Source: Acidobacteriota bacterium (GTDB lineage: Bacteria; Acidobacteriota; Vicinamibacteria; Vicinamibacterales; 2-12-FULL-66-21). Taken from it: 20,061 nt of DNA. The notes under the pieces were generated by a model. That model was not told the DNA's origin. It made no database searches and worked only from the letters and a program-made list of their open reading frames with translations. Positions 1 through 6,298 of the stretch are shown piece after piece (within the stretch, counting starts at the first letter, position 1; each line of letters opens with the position of its first letter). A program made the position numbers and the translations under genes. The stretch covers positions 1 through 20,061 of the forward strand of contig JACCXG010000078.1 in the NCBI GenBank assembly GCA_013697225.1, written 5' to 3'.

Positions 1-1253
1 GAGTCGGCGTGGGCCGACATCGACGCGACATACGCCACCTTCGCGCGCACCGGCACTTCCGCACCATGGATCTTGACGACCGCCGCACCTTCGAGCAGCG
101 CCCGTCCGCGCGTGCCCGCGGCCTGGAATCCGACCAGCAACACCGAATTCCGCTCGTCGGGAAGCGCCCCCTTGAGGTGATGGAGCACCCGCCCCCCGGT
201 CGCCATGCCGCTCGACGAGATGACGATGGCCGGCATCCTGGATTCGGTCAGCTGGCGCGATTCCGCGCTCGACTCGATCGTTCGGAAGCGGGTCGTGCAG
301 AACGCGCAGACGCGCCGCTCCCCGGTCCTTCGCGTCCGCCCCCCCTCCGGGTCCGCAGGCTGCAGCTCCGGGTCGAGCTCGTTCAACCGCTGGCTGTACC
401 GGGCAAGGGCCTCGAGGGCCATCGGGCTGTCGAGGAAGACAGGCAGCACGGGGATCCGCTTCTGTTCCTCGAACCGGGCGATCCAATAGAGCAGCTCTTC
501 AACCCGACCGATCGCGAACGACGGGATGATCAACTTGCCGCCACGTCCGGCGGTCTCCCTGATGACTGCCGCCAGCGCCTCGCCGTCCTCGTCCGCTTCG
601 TGGATCCGGTCGCCGTAGGTGGACTCCACCAGAAGGTAGTCCGCCTCCGGCACCGTGACCGGATCCGGAAGTACCGGGCGGCCGTACCGCCCGAGATCTC
701 CACCGAAGACCACCGTGGTGTCTCCCGTCTTTACCCTCACGAAGGCGGAACCCAGCAGATGACCCGCAGGCAGGAACTCGGCCTCCAGCCCTGGCGCCAC
801 CGGGACCGGACGCTCGTAGCCGACCGGCTGCAGCAATGACACGGCCCGAAACGCGTCCGACTCCGTATAGAGCGGGAGGGCGGGCGCGTGCTTCGAGAAG
901 CCGTGCCGGTTGGCATTGGCCGCGTCATCCTCCTGAATGCGCCCGGAGTCCGGGAGCACGATCCTGCAGAGATCCTGAGTGCCGGGCGTGCAGAAAACAC
1001 GGCCGCGGAAGCCCTGCATCACCAGGCGCGGAAGGTACCCGCAATGATCCAGATGTGCGTGCGTCAGGACGATAGCGTCCAACGAGGAGGCTGGCACCGG
1101 CAGGTCCTCCCAGTTGCGGAGGCGCAGGTCCTTGAGCCCCTGAAAGAGCCCTGCGTCGAACAGGATCCGGGAGCCGCCAGTGTCGAGAAGGTATTTCGAA
1201 CCGGTGACCGTTCGGGCCGCACCAAGGAAAGAGAGTGAAAGCGGCTGCGCCAT
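1..1253 (-). CDS. MBL-fold beta-CASP ribonuclease (YSH1/CPSF-type RNA-specificity exonuclease), 3' end outside window
   Basis: Probable RNA-processing metallo-beta-lactamase of the beta-CASP group, acting in the cytoplasm. The frame is open from an ATG at 1253 to the window edge (417 codons seen). Zinc-site motifs are all present: FDAG at about 32-35, THAHLDH with HxHxDH at 65-70, PAGHLLGSA with His165, FGGDLGR with Asp186, then the beta-CASP motif VESTYGD. The late block ISSSGMATGGRVLHHLKG and the final MSAHAD (His415, two codons from the edge) are typical of YSH1-like proteins. The usual short C-terminal part is missing only because the window ends. ATG 1253 has AGGA eleven bases upstream; an in-frame ATG at 1264 is possible. 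The gene is divergent from the MTHFR-like gene with 73 bases between. Family membership is firm; the RNA substrate is unknown. Confidence 0.93.
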   Translation of the reverse strand, partial: MAQPLSLSFLGAARTVTGSKYLLDTGGSRILFDAGLFQGLKDLRLRNWEDLPVPASSLDAIVLTHAHLDHCGYLPRLVMQGFRGRVFCTPGTQDLCRIVLPDSGRIQEDDAANANRHGFSKHAPALPLYTESDAFRAVSLLQPVGYERPVPVAPGLEAEFLPAGHLLGSAFVRVKTGDTTVVFGGDLGRYGRPVLPDPVTVPEADYLLVESTYGDRIHEADEDGEALAAVIRETAGRGGKLIIPSFAIGRVEELLYWIARFEEQKRIPVLPVFLDSPMALEALARYSQRLNELDPELQPADPEGGRTRRTGERRVCAFCTTRFRTIESSAESRQLTESRMPAIVISSSGMATGGRVLHHLKGALPDERNSVLLVGFQAAGTRGRALLEGAAVVKIHGAEVPVRAKVAYVASMSAHAD

Positions 1254-1284
1254 GCGTCGCACCATCCTGGGACGGGAAAGGGTT

Positions 1285-1294
1285 CAGTATACTG
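1285..1294. promoter_or_regulatory. Palindromic CAGTATACTG: possible shared -10 element for divergent genes
   Basis: The 10-base palindrome CAGTATACTG reads TATACT on both strands (1288-1293 plus, 1291-1286 minus). It lies between the divergent starts at 1253 and 1327 and would give short leaders, about 26 bases, in both directions. No good -35 is visible on either side. It may be a back-to-back -10 or an operator; the role is inferred. Confidence 0.4.
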
Positions 1295-1326
1295 TTGGTT
1301 TGCGTTTGTCCCGTGGACTCCACTGC

Positions 1327-2175
1327 ATGGCCTCCTTCCTCGATCGTCTGAACACCGAAGCTGCCGTTATCGCCGCGGAACTGCGCCCTCCCCGCGCCGA
1401 ACTCGAGTCGAGCGCGAGCATGGACGCCTGGATCGACACCTACCATGCCGTCCGCAGCCTGACGCGGAACGGCACGCCGGTGTTCCTGACCGACAGCGCG
1501 GTAGGGTCAAAGGAAGAGGACAACCTGCGGCATCTGGTCAACAACATGGGGGCGGACGTCCCGCGCGGGTCGGTCGTGCCGTTCCTCACCTGTAAACACC
1601 CGCTGCCCTACTGCACGGCATATGCGGATCGTGCGGTGCAACAAGGGTTCGAGGCGCTCGTGGTGCTCGGTGGGGACAAGAGCGTCGGGCCGCCACGGTG
1701 CGTGAGTCACGCATGGGAACTGCGCGAGGAAATCCGGAAGCATCAGCCGGGGCTCACCCTCGGGGGCTGGGCCAATCCCCACGGCAACCCTGCCGAGCAG
1801 GTCGGCCACCTTCTCGACGACCACGCCACGGCCGAGTTCTTCCTCACGCAGATCGTGTCACACCACGATGTCGCCAAGGTCGAGGCATTCCTCGACGAAG
1901 TGTCGCGGCGCAACCTGACCCTGCAGGGGATGTTCGGCGTCTTCTACTACCGGTCGGCGAACCCGAAAACGTTGTCCGCCCTGCGCAGCTTCATCCCCGT
2001 TCCTGCCGATGCGCTCAGCGCCGAATTTGCGGCAGGAGCCTCACCCGAGGAGATCTGCGCACGGACGCTGCGCGCCCTCCGCCACGCCGGGGCCAGGCAC
2101 GTCTACGTCAGCAATCTTCCGCTGCAGCGTGCGGCCCTCACGCTGGGCCGGATCATGACGCTCGCAAGCGCCTGA
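1327..2175 (+). CDS. Methylenetetrahydrofolate reductase-like TIM-barrel protein (divergent MetF family)
   Basis: A 282-residue protein resembling the FAD-dependent MTHFR barrel, which reduces methylene-THF to methyl-THF in one-carbon metabolism. The supporting pattern is ELRPP near the N-terminus (Glu18, at the place of the catalytic Glu in E. coli MetF), PFLTC at 85-89, VVLGGD with Asp117 (MetF has ALRGD), NPHGNPAEQVGHLL (MetF has a P-HPEA-type segment), FFLTQIVSHHDV (matching the TQ-F-D strand) and a C-terminal YVSNLPLQRAALTLGRIM like the FYTLNR block. Similarity is to the fold and key acids; several usual residues differ, so another pterin or FAD reaction is possible. Start: ATG 1327 has only a weak purine stretch upstream. 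A TTG at 1300, six bases after TATACT, is an alternative leaderless start adding nine residues. The zinc-ribbon gene follows 36 bases downstream on the same strand. Confidence 0.75.
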   Translation: MASFLDRLNTEAAVIAAELRPPRAELESSASMDAWIDTYHAVRSLTRNGTPVFLTDSAVGSKEEDNLRHLVNNMGADVPRGSVVPFLTCKHPLPYCTAYADRAVQQGFEALVVLGGDKSVGPPRCVSHAWELREEIRKHQPGLTLGGWANPHGNPAEQVGHLLDDHATAEFFLTQIVSHHDVAKVEAFLDEVSRRNLTLQGMFGVFYYRSANPKTLSALRSFIPVPADALSAEFAAGASPEEICARTLRALRHAGARHVYVSNLPLQRAALTLGRIMTLASA

Positions 2176-2199
2176 CCTGGCGCTCCGACTCACCGCGGG

Positions 2200-2205
2200 T
2201 AGAAT
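2200..2205 (+). promoter_or_regulatory. TAGAAT -10-like hexamer six bases before the GTG start
   Basis: TAGAAT matches five of six consensus -10 bases, and its end is six bases from the GTG at 2212. A transcript from it would start at or next to the start codon, giving a leaderless mRNA. No -35 hexamer is clear. Confidence 0.4.
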
Positions 2206-2211
2206 ACGGGG

Positions 2212-2853
2212 GTGTCGCGAGCCTACCGCGCCGGCGAATCCGTCGAGGATTACTGCCGCGTCTGCAAGACCGACCGGATGCACGTCGTCGTGGTGGTGGA
2301 CGGGGAGAAGAGGCCCATCCGGGTGGTCTGTGGATATTGCGACAGCGAGCACAATTTCCGCGGCGGGCCGCGGATCGGTCAGGAAGATCGCCCGGCGCCG
2401 CGTTCGGACTCTCCCGCCGCGCGGGCGGAGCGCACGGTGCGCGAGCCGCTCCCGGTGGTGAGCGAGCGCGAAAGGGTGGGACCAGCGATGAGCGTCCAGT
2501 CTTCCGGCAATGAGATGGATCTCGAAATGCTGCTGCGGAGGATCATCCGCGAAGAGACGGGGATCACGGCTGCGGCCCCCGCGGAGAAATGGCGCAACGG
2601 GTCGCTCGTGCTGCGTCCCGGCAACCCGCAGCTCCAGGAGAGGGTTTGGCCGATCGAGACGTTCTTCCAGAAGATCGTCATGCTGCGCAACCGGCTGCGA
2701 ACGCTCGAACAGCAGGTGAACGCAGCGGAACTGCCCGCGGACGTGAAGGTGAAGCTCCAGGGCTATATCAGCGGGTGCTACGGATCGCTCACCAGCTTCA
2801 ACGTGTTGTTTGCGGACGAGGAGGACCAGTTCCACGGCTCCAGCAGCGACTGA
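2212..2853 (+). CDS. Conserved zinc-ribbon protein of unknown function
   Basis: A 213-residue soluble protein in three parts. Residues 15-43 form a zinc ribbon with Cys15-x2-Cys18 and Cys40-x2-Cys43, ending in CGYCDSEHNFRG. Residues about 50-95 are a Pro/Arg/Glu-rich linker. Residues about 100-205 are a helical domain with EKWRNGSLVLRPG, then PIETFFQKIVMLRNRLRTLE, and YGSLTSFNVLF. I recall proteins with this layout as hypotheticals mainly in Acidobacteriota; no function is known to me. The ribbon suggests nucleic-acid or protein binding, and the C-terminal domain suggests oligomerisation. GTG 2212 is chosen because the next in-frame ATG lies inside the ribbon and would lose two cysteines. The gene ends nine bases from the convergent SDR gene. 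Confidence 0.85.
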   Translation: MSRAYRAGESVEDYCRVCKTDRMHVVVVVDGEKRPIRVVCGYCDSEHNFRGGPRIGQEDRPAPRSDSPAARAERTVREPLPVVSERERVGPAMSVQSSGNEMDLEMLLRRIIREETGITAAAPAEKWRNGSLVLRPGNPQLQERVWPIETFFQKIVMLRNRLRTLEQQVNAAELPADVKVKLQGYISGCYGSLTSFNVLFADEEDQFHGSSSD

Positions 2854-2862
2854 TGATCGTTG

Positions 2863-3609
2863 CTACCGGATGTGACGCCCTCCGTCCACACGGATCGTCT
2901 CCCCGGTCACGAACTCCGAGTCCACGAGAAACCTGACCGCCTTCACAATCTCTTCCGACCCGCCCCAACGGCCCAGCGGCGTTGACGCCTCGACGGCGCG
3001 GAACTCCTCGTCGGACGTGCCCGGAGGCGCAAGGATGGGTCCGGGGGCAATCGCGTTGACCAGGATCCGATCAGCGGCGAGCTCGAGGGCCAGCGCTTCG
3101 GTGAGCCCGATGACCCCGCGTTTCGCCACATAGTACGGCACGTAGTTCTTGTACCGCGGACGTCCGCTTGCCGCCACCCAGTCGGTGAAGTTGATGATGC
3201 GTCCGCCGCCTGACGCACGCATGTGCGGAACGGCCGCGCGTGCGCACAGAAACGCCGCCCTGAGGTCCACGTTCACGACGGCATCCCAGACGTGCTCGTC
3301 CGTTTCGTTCAGCGGGACGGCCGTGTACACGGAGGCCATGTTCACCAGCAGGTCCAGACGACCGAGATCGGCGACGGCACGCTCGATGAGCGCGGCAGCC
3401 TGATCGCCGCGCGAGAGGTCCGCCTGGTAGGTGAACGCGCGCCGTCCCGCCCCTCGGATGTCGGCTGCCGCCGCTCCGGCATCGCTCTCGGATCTGTTGA
3501 ACGACAACGCCACGTCGAACCCGCGGACCGCGAGGTCGAGGGCAATCGCAGCACCAATGCGTTTCCCGCCGGTGATGATCGCCGTGGGGCGTATGTCGAG
3601 AGACGACAC
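2863..3609 (-). CDS. SDR oxidoreductase of the FolM/PTR1 pteridine-reductase type
   Basis: A 248-residue NADPH-type short-chain dehydrogenase. The cofactor motif is TGGKRIG at 13-19, the TGxxxRIG form seen in pteridine reductases and FolM, and the catalytic YxxxK is Tyr159/Lys163 (PYYVAK). LLVNMAS stands in place of NNAG, and NFTDWV stands where most SDRs carry the catalytic Ser. IAPGPI follows, and the C-terminus reads VTGETIRVDGGRHIR, close to what I recall of FolM (DGGRHLR ending, ITDYV motif). A role in reducing dihydropterin or dihydrofolate is likely but not proven; generic SDR chemistry is the alternative. The GTG start at 3609 is 13 bases after the stop of the beta-barrel gene and has no clear Shine-Dalgarno, so translational coupling is likely. 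It ends nine bases from the zinc-ribbon gene. Confidence 0.9.
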   Translation of the reverse strand: MSSLDIRPTAIITGGKRIGAAIALDLAVRGFDVALSFNRSESDAGAAAADIRGAGRRAFTYQADLSRGDQAAALIERAVADLGRLDLLVNMASVYTAVPLNETDEHVWDAVVNVDLRAAFLCARAAVPHMRASGGGRIINFTDWVAASGRPRYKNYVPYYVAKRGVIGLTEALALELAADRILVNAIAPGPILAPPGTSDEEFRAVEASTPLGRWGGSEEIVKAVRFLVDSEFVTGETIRVDGGRHIR

Positions 3610-3622
3610 GTGAAGGTCAGGT

Positions 3623-4189
3623 CTAGAAGTAGAAGGTCAGGCCCGCCGTCCACATGGAGCCCTCGTACGAGGGGAGCAGACGCCCAAGGCGCCCCTCGTC
3701 ATCGTCGTCTTCGTCACGGAACCTGAGGAAGGTGTAGCGGTAGTCAGCGTGCGCCGCCGCACGGCGGCCGAGGCGCAGTTCGGCGCCGAACCCGCCGTGC
3801 CAGCCGAACCGCCGCGTGCTGTCCTCGAGGGTCCAGCTCGTGCCCGACTGACGCTCGAGCCGCTCCGTGTACCATCCGCCGCCACCAAGCACGTACGGTG
3901 ACAGCGCGGCACGCACCGGAGACAACAGCAGCGAGGCCTGTATCGGGTATTCGCGAACCCGCTGCATGAGCGTTTCGCTGGTGGTGGTGCGGAGATCGAG
4001 CGCGACCTCGAAGGCCGTGCGTGGCGACATGCGTGCGCGGATATGCCCGCTGTTGAACCGCACCCTGTCCTCGTCCGCAGTTTGATCGGCGCGGACCATC
4101 GCCATGTGCGCTCCAAGCCCGAAGGACTGCGCACCCGCCGGCGCGGCAGGCACCAGGCAGCAGGCGAGAGCGGCACAGGCAAGTCGCAC
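3623..4189 (-). CDS. Small outer-membrane beta-barrel protein
   Basis: A 188-residue exported protein. The first about 20 residues form a signal peptide ending APAGAQS, with cleavage probably after AGA. The rest alternates polar and hydrophobic residues in short strands with Gly/aromatic turns (GGGGWYTERL, GWHGGFGAELRLG, DYRYTFLRF) and ends LTFYF, a C-terminal aromatic signature of outer-membrane barrels. An acidic loop (EDDDDEG) sits between late strands. An eight-strand OmpW/OmpX-size barrel fits the length; substrate unknown. The GTG start is preceded by GGGAGAA with good spacing. That Shine-Dalgarno lies in the arm of a long inverted repeat (4197-4247), hinting at control of translation. 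The gene is followed by the SDR gene in an apparent operon. Confidence 0.85.
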   Translation of the reverse strand: MRLACAALACCLVPAAPAGAQSFGLGAHMAMVRADQTADEDRVRFNSGHIRARMSPRTAFEVALDLRTTTSETLMQRVREYPIQASLLLSPVRAALSPYVLGGGGWYTERLERQSGTSWTLEDSTRRFGWHGGFGAELRLGRRAAAHADYRYTFLRFRDEDDDDEGRLGRLLPSYEGSMWTAGLTFYF

Positions 4190-4196
4190 AGAGTTC

Positions 4197-4247
4197 TCCC
4201 GGACGCTGTATCGGCGGACGAGGACGGCTTCTACAGCCCGTCCGGGA
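4197..4247 (-). promoter_or_regulatory. Bulged 14-bp inverted repeat covering the Shine-Dalgarno of the beta-barrel gene
   Basis: Arms 4197-4210 and 4232-4247 pair for 14 base pairs (TCCCGGACG + CTGTA against TACAG + CGTCCGGGA), with a two-base bulge at 4237-4238 and a 21-base loop. In the minus-strand transcript the downstream arm ends in GGGA, the first part of the GGGAGAA ribosome site seven bases before GTG 4189. Folding would hide part of that site. It could equally be a DNA operator, since the promoter position is not known. Confidence 0.5.
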
Positions 4248-4320
4248 AGAGAGGAGGCGGCTAGACTCCACGCCCGGCGGAGCCTCGATCCCGAGGACGA
4301 GGCCCCGCGGCGTGAACGGC

Positions 4321-4334
4321 GCTCTCGAAAGAGC
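4321..4334 (-). terminator. UUCG-loop hairpin after the OmpA-domain gene (weak terminator candidate)
   Basis: On the minus strand GCTCT-TTCG-AGAGC forms a five-pair stem with a UUCG tetraloop, eight bases past the stop codon of the OmpA-domain gene. No T-run follows, so it may be a 3'-end stabiliser rather than an intrinsic terminator. Confidence 0.35.
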
Positions 4335-4341
4335 TCTCCCC

Positions 4342-5019
4342 TTAGGTGAGCACCTTGATGACGACGCGGCGGTTCTGCGCGCGTCCGTCGCGGGTCTTGT
4401 TCGGCGCGATCGGCTTGTCCTCACCGTAGCTGATCACGCTCATCCGGTGGAGAGGTACCTGGTGCTGCTCATAGAGGTAGCGCTTCACGTTTTCCGCGCG
4501 CTCGAGCCCGAGGCGGTAGTTCGTCTGGGGCGCGCCCGTGGAATCGGTGTGCCCTTCGATTTCGATGTAGGCGCCGCTCGGCTCCGCTTTCAGCTGCTGC
4601 ACCAGCTGGTCGAGATCCGTGCGCGCATCGTCGGGCATCGTGGCCTGGCCGAACTTGAAGTTCCCCTTGTCCTCACTGAGAACGACCTCGTACACCAGGC
4701 GCTTGGCCGCCTTTTCGATCTCGTCGGCGCGGGTGTTCACCTTCTCGGCCGTCGTGTAGGCCGTGTCGGCACGCTGCCCGGCGGCTGCGGCACGCTGATC
4801 CGCAGCCTGGGCCGCAGCCTGGGCACGCTGATCGACTTCCCCGATACGCCCCTCGTTGGCGCGCGTGCGCTCCTGGGTCTCTTCGACAGTCTGCGTCAGG
4901 GTGTCGACCTTGTCGTTGACCTGCCCGACCTCACCGCGCACGAACTTCTTCGAGGCGCATGCACTCGTCCCCGCGAGTGTCAGCGCCAGCACAGGAACGA
5001 CCAGAACGAACTTCTTCAT
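4342..5019 (-). CDS. OmpA-domain envelope protein (probable lipoprotein with coiled coil)
   Basis: A 225-residue envelope protein that likely ties the outer membrane to peptidoglycan. Residues 1-20 are a signal peptide (MKKFVLVVPVLALTLAGTSA) followed by Cys21. The TSAC context is an imperfect lipobox, so lipidation is probable but not certain. Residues about 30-105 are an Ala/Gln/Arg-rich helix likely to form a coiled coil. Residues about 110-225 are an OmpA C-terminal domain with IEGHTDSTG, NYRLGLERAENVKRYL, SYGEDKPIAPN and GRAQNRRVVIKV, including the Asp and Arg positions that bind diaminopimelate in this family. Start: ATG 5019 has GGAGG five bases upstream; the in-frame GTG at 5022 would be only two bases from it and is rejected. 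The VWA gene lies upstream on the same strand. Confidence 0.93.
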   Translation of the reverse strand: MKKFVLVVPVLALTLAGTSACASKKFVRGEVGQVNDKVDTLTQTVEETQERTRANEGRIGEVDQRAQAAAQAADQRAAAAGQRADTAYTTAEKVNTRADEIEKAAKRLVYEVVLSEDKGNFKFGQATMPDDARTDLDQLVQQLKAEPSGAYIEIEGHTDSTGAPQTNYRLGLERAENVKRYLYEQHQVPLHRMSVISYGEDKPIAPNKTRDGRAQNRRVVIKVLT

Positions 5020-5024
5020 CACTG

Positions 5025-5029
5025 CCTCC
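5025..5029 (-). promoter_or_regulatory. Shine-Dalgarno GGAGG fixing the ATG 5019 start
   Basis: GGAGG five bases before ATG 5019 has ideal spacing. It decides between this ATG and the adjacent in-frame GTG at 5022. Confidence 0.75.
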
Positions 5030-5038
5030 GTGTTACAA

Positions 5039-5057
5039 CGTCCGGCGGCGCCGGACG
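5039..5057 (-). terminator. Perfect 8-bp hairpin between the VWA and OmpA-domain genes
   Basis: CGTCCGGC-GGC-GCCGGACG is a perfect eight-pair stem with a three-base loop. It lies 12 bases after the VWA stop and about 20 bases before the OmpA-domain start. No T-run follows, so it could attenuate or terminate weakly, or act as a 5'-leader structure. The arm sequence CCGGACG also occurs by chance in coding parts of the window. Confidence 0.4.
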
Positions 5058-5069
5058 ACTGCTCCCTGG

Positions 5070-6119
5070 TTACCGTCCGAGCGACTCCTCGTTCGAAATC
5101 GACCCACCGCCGTGAGATGTCCGTTTCGACCCGTTGTAGCCGGTGCGGGCCCTCACGACGAGGCTGCTTTGCCGGGTTCGAACCTCGAGCGGCCGGAAAC
5201 CGGCCTTGGGCGAGGCTTCGAATGCCAGCACGTACTGGTGGCGCATTTCGCCCACCATCTGGCGCGTTGCGTTGCTCAGATCGTCAGGCGCGCTGGCGAC
5301 GAACAGTTCACCGCCCGTGTCGCGCGCCAGTTCCCTGAGGTCTGAAGCGGTGTCCGCCTGGCGCCGGTTCCCCGACACGCGCGGGTCGTCGATGCCGGCC
5401 ATGACCGCAATGATGTAGACCGGCACGTCGATGCCGCTCGCCGCGACGGACACCTGCTGCGGTGTCAGCTGGCTCCGTGTATCCACACCATCGGTAATGA
5501 CCACCACCGCACTTCGCTGTGGCACTCCGTGGGAGGCTGAGGTCGACGCCTCGGCAACGCTGCGGGCCGTCCGCGCAATGGCGTCGTAGAGCGAGGTCTG
5601 CCCGTAAGGCTCCTCCACGTTGTCCAGTGCGGCCTCGAGCTTCGCCCGCACGGACGTGAACGGCTGCGCCTCGCTCAGCCCGGTATCGAACGTGTAGACC
5701 GCCGCCTGGTCGTCTCCGGTCATGCTGGAGAAGATTTCCTCGGCCGCCTGCCGGGCGTCCACCGCCTTCGGCCCGATGCGCATGCTGCCGCTGATGTCGA
5801 TCAACAGTGCGATCCTCACCGGGCCGTCGAGCTCCGCACGAAAATCGAGAATCGGCCGGCGCTTGCCCGCCTCCAGGATCTCGAAATCCCGGCGCGAGAG
5901 ATCGGTCACGAACCTTCCCTTCCTGTCCCGTACGACAGCCACAACGGAGACGAGGTCGACCGACGATCGAAAACGGGGGGCCGCTTCAGAGGGAGCAGGC
6001 GGATCCTGCCGCACCACTCCAGCCGCTGCCAAGGCAACCGCCCCGCTCAGGAGACTCGTGAGCACCAGTCCACCCGTCACGTGGAGTGCTATTCCAAAGA
6101 GCCTGCCATCGTGAGACAT
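5070..6119 (-). CDS. VWFA-related Acidobacterial-domain protein (secreted or membrane-anchored)
   Basis: A protein of the family named for Acidobacteria (VWFA-related Acidobacterial domain). From ATG 6119 it has 349 residues: a hydrophobic export segment at about 7-34, then VDLVSVVAVVRDRKG, the typical DLSRRDFEILE segment, and a VWA domain with the MIDAS motif DISGSM at about 108-113 and VVITDGVDTRS. A later GGELFVA segment and QYVLAFEASP strand finish the domain. Such proteins sit outside the cytoplasm; ligands are unknown. The frame also allows ATG 6167 (365 residues), but that adds an acidic N-terminal stretch before the export signal, so 6119 is preferred. Neither start has a good ribosome site. 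Divergent from the aminotransferase gene. Confidence 0.9.
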   Translation of the reverse strand: MSHDGRLFGIALHVTGGLVLTSLLSGAVALAAAGVVRQDPPAPSEAAPRFRSSVDLVSVVAVVRDRKGRFVTDLSRRDFEILEAGKRRPILDFRAELDGPVRIALLIDISGSMRIGPKAVDARQAAEEIFSSMTGDDQAAVYTFDTGLSEAQPFTSVRAKLEAALDNVEEPYGQTSLYDAIARTARSVAEASTSASHGVPQRSAVVVITDGVDTRSQLTPQQVSVAASGIDVPVYIIAVMAGIDDPRVSGNRRQADTASDLRELARDTGGELFVASAPDDLSNATRQMVGEMRHQYVLAFEASPKAGFRPLEVRTRQSSLVVRARTGYNGSKRTSHGGGSISNEESLGR

Positions 6120-6195
6120 CCTAAACCCAGCGGTTTCCACCTGCATCGCCTGCTCAGCTGTCACCATCCAGCCATTGCGGGTAATCTTTACGTTA

Positions 6196-6203
6196 TCCTC
6201 CTT
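6196..6203 (-). promoter_or_regulatory. Strong Shine-Dalgarno-like AAGGAGGA with no matching start codon
   Basis: AAGGAGGA on the minus strand is the strongest ribosome-site match near the VWA gene, but the nearest usable start codons are over 20 bases away: ATG 6175, opening a four-codon ORF that overlaps ATG 6167, and ATG 6167 itself. No ATG, GTG or TTG sits at 5-12 bases. It may be a purine-rich accident or mark an upstream mini-ORF. Confidence 0.3.
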
Positions 6204-6282
6204 CCCATTCGGTCACACTTACACGGTCATCCGCGGACTGAACAGCCCAGCCAACCCGATCTGTCGGCAGGTTGTCTGCTGG

Positions 6283-6288
6283 TAAGAT
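6283..6288 (+). promoter_or_regulatory. TAAGAT -10-like hexamer ten bases before ATG 6299
   Basis: TAAGAT (five of six consensus bases) ends ten bases before the aminotransferase ATG. The same TAAGATCG sequence with the same spacing precedes the M1 peptidase gene. The intervening bases hold no Shine-Dalgarno, so a leader of only a few bases is implied. Confidence 0.4.
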
Positions 6289-6298
6289 CGCCGGCGCC

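Noticed and set aside
9..1238. Several plus-strand ORFs in the first 1.2 kb
   Set aside because: The minus strand encodes an intact beta-CASP protein over the whole stretch; the plus frames are its shadows.
1698..2835. Overlapping ORFs of 264-271 codons on both strands over the MTHFR-like and zinc-ribbon genes
   Set aside because: Low-complexity Arg/Gly/Pro translations with no motif; shadows in other frames.
3612..3641. Direct repeat GAAGGTCAGG at 3612 and 3632, and a similar string at 8571
   Set aside because: Only ten bases, two copies near a gene end and partly coding; no wider array, so chance is likely.
4321..4334. UUCG hairpin as a definite intrinsic terminator
   Set aside because: Stem is only five pairs and no U-run follows; kept only as a weak candidate.
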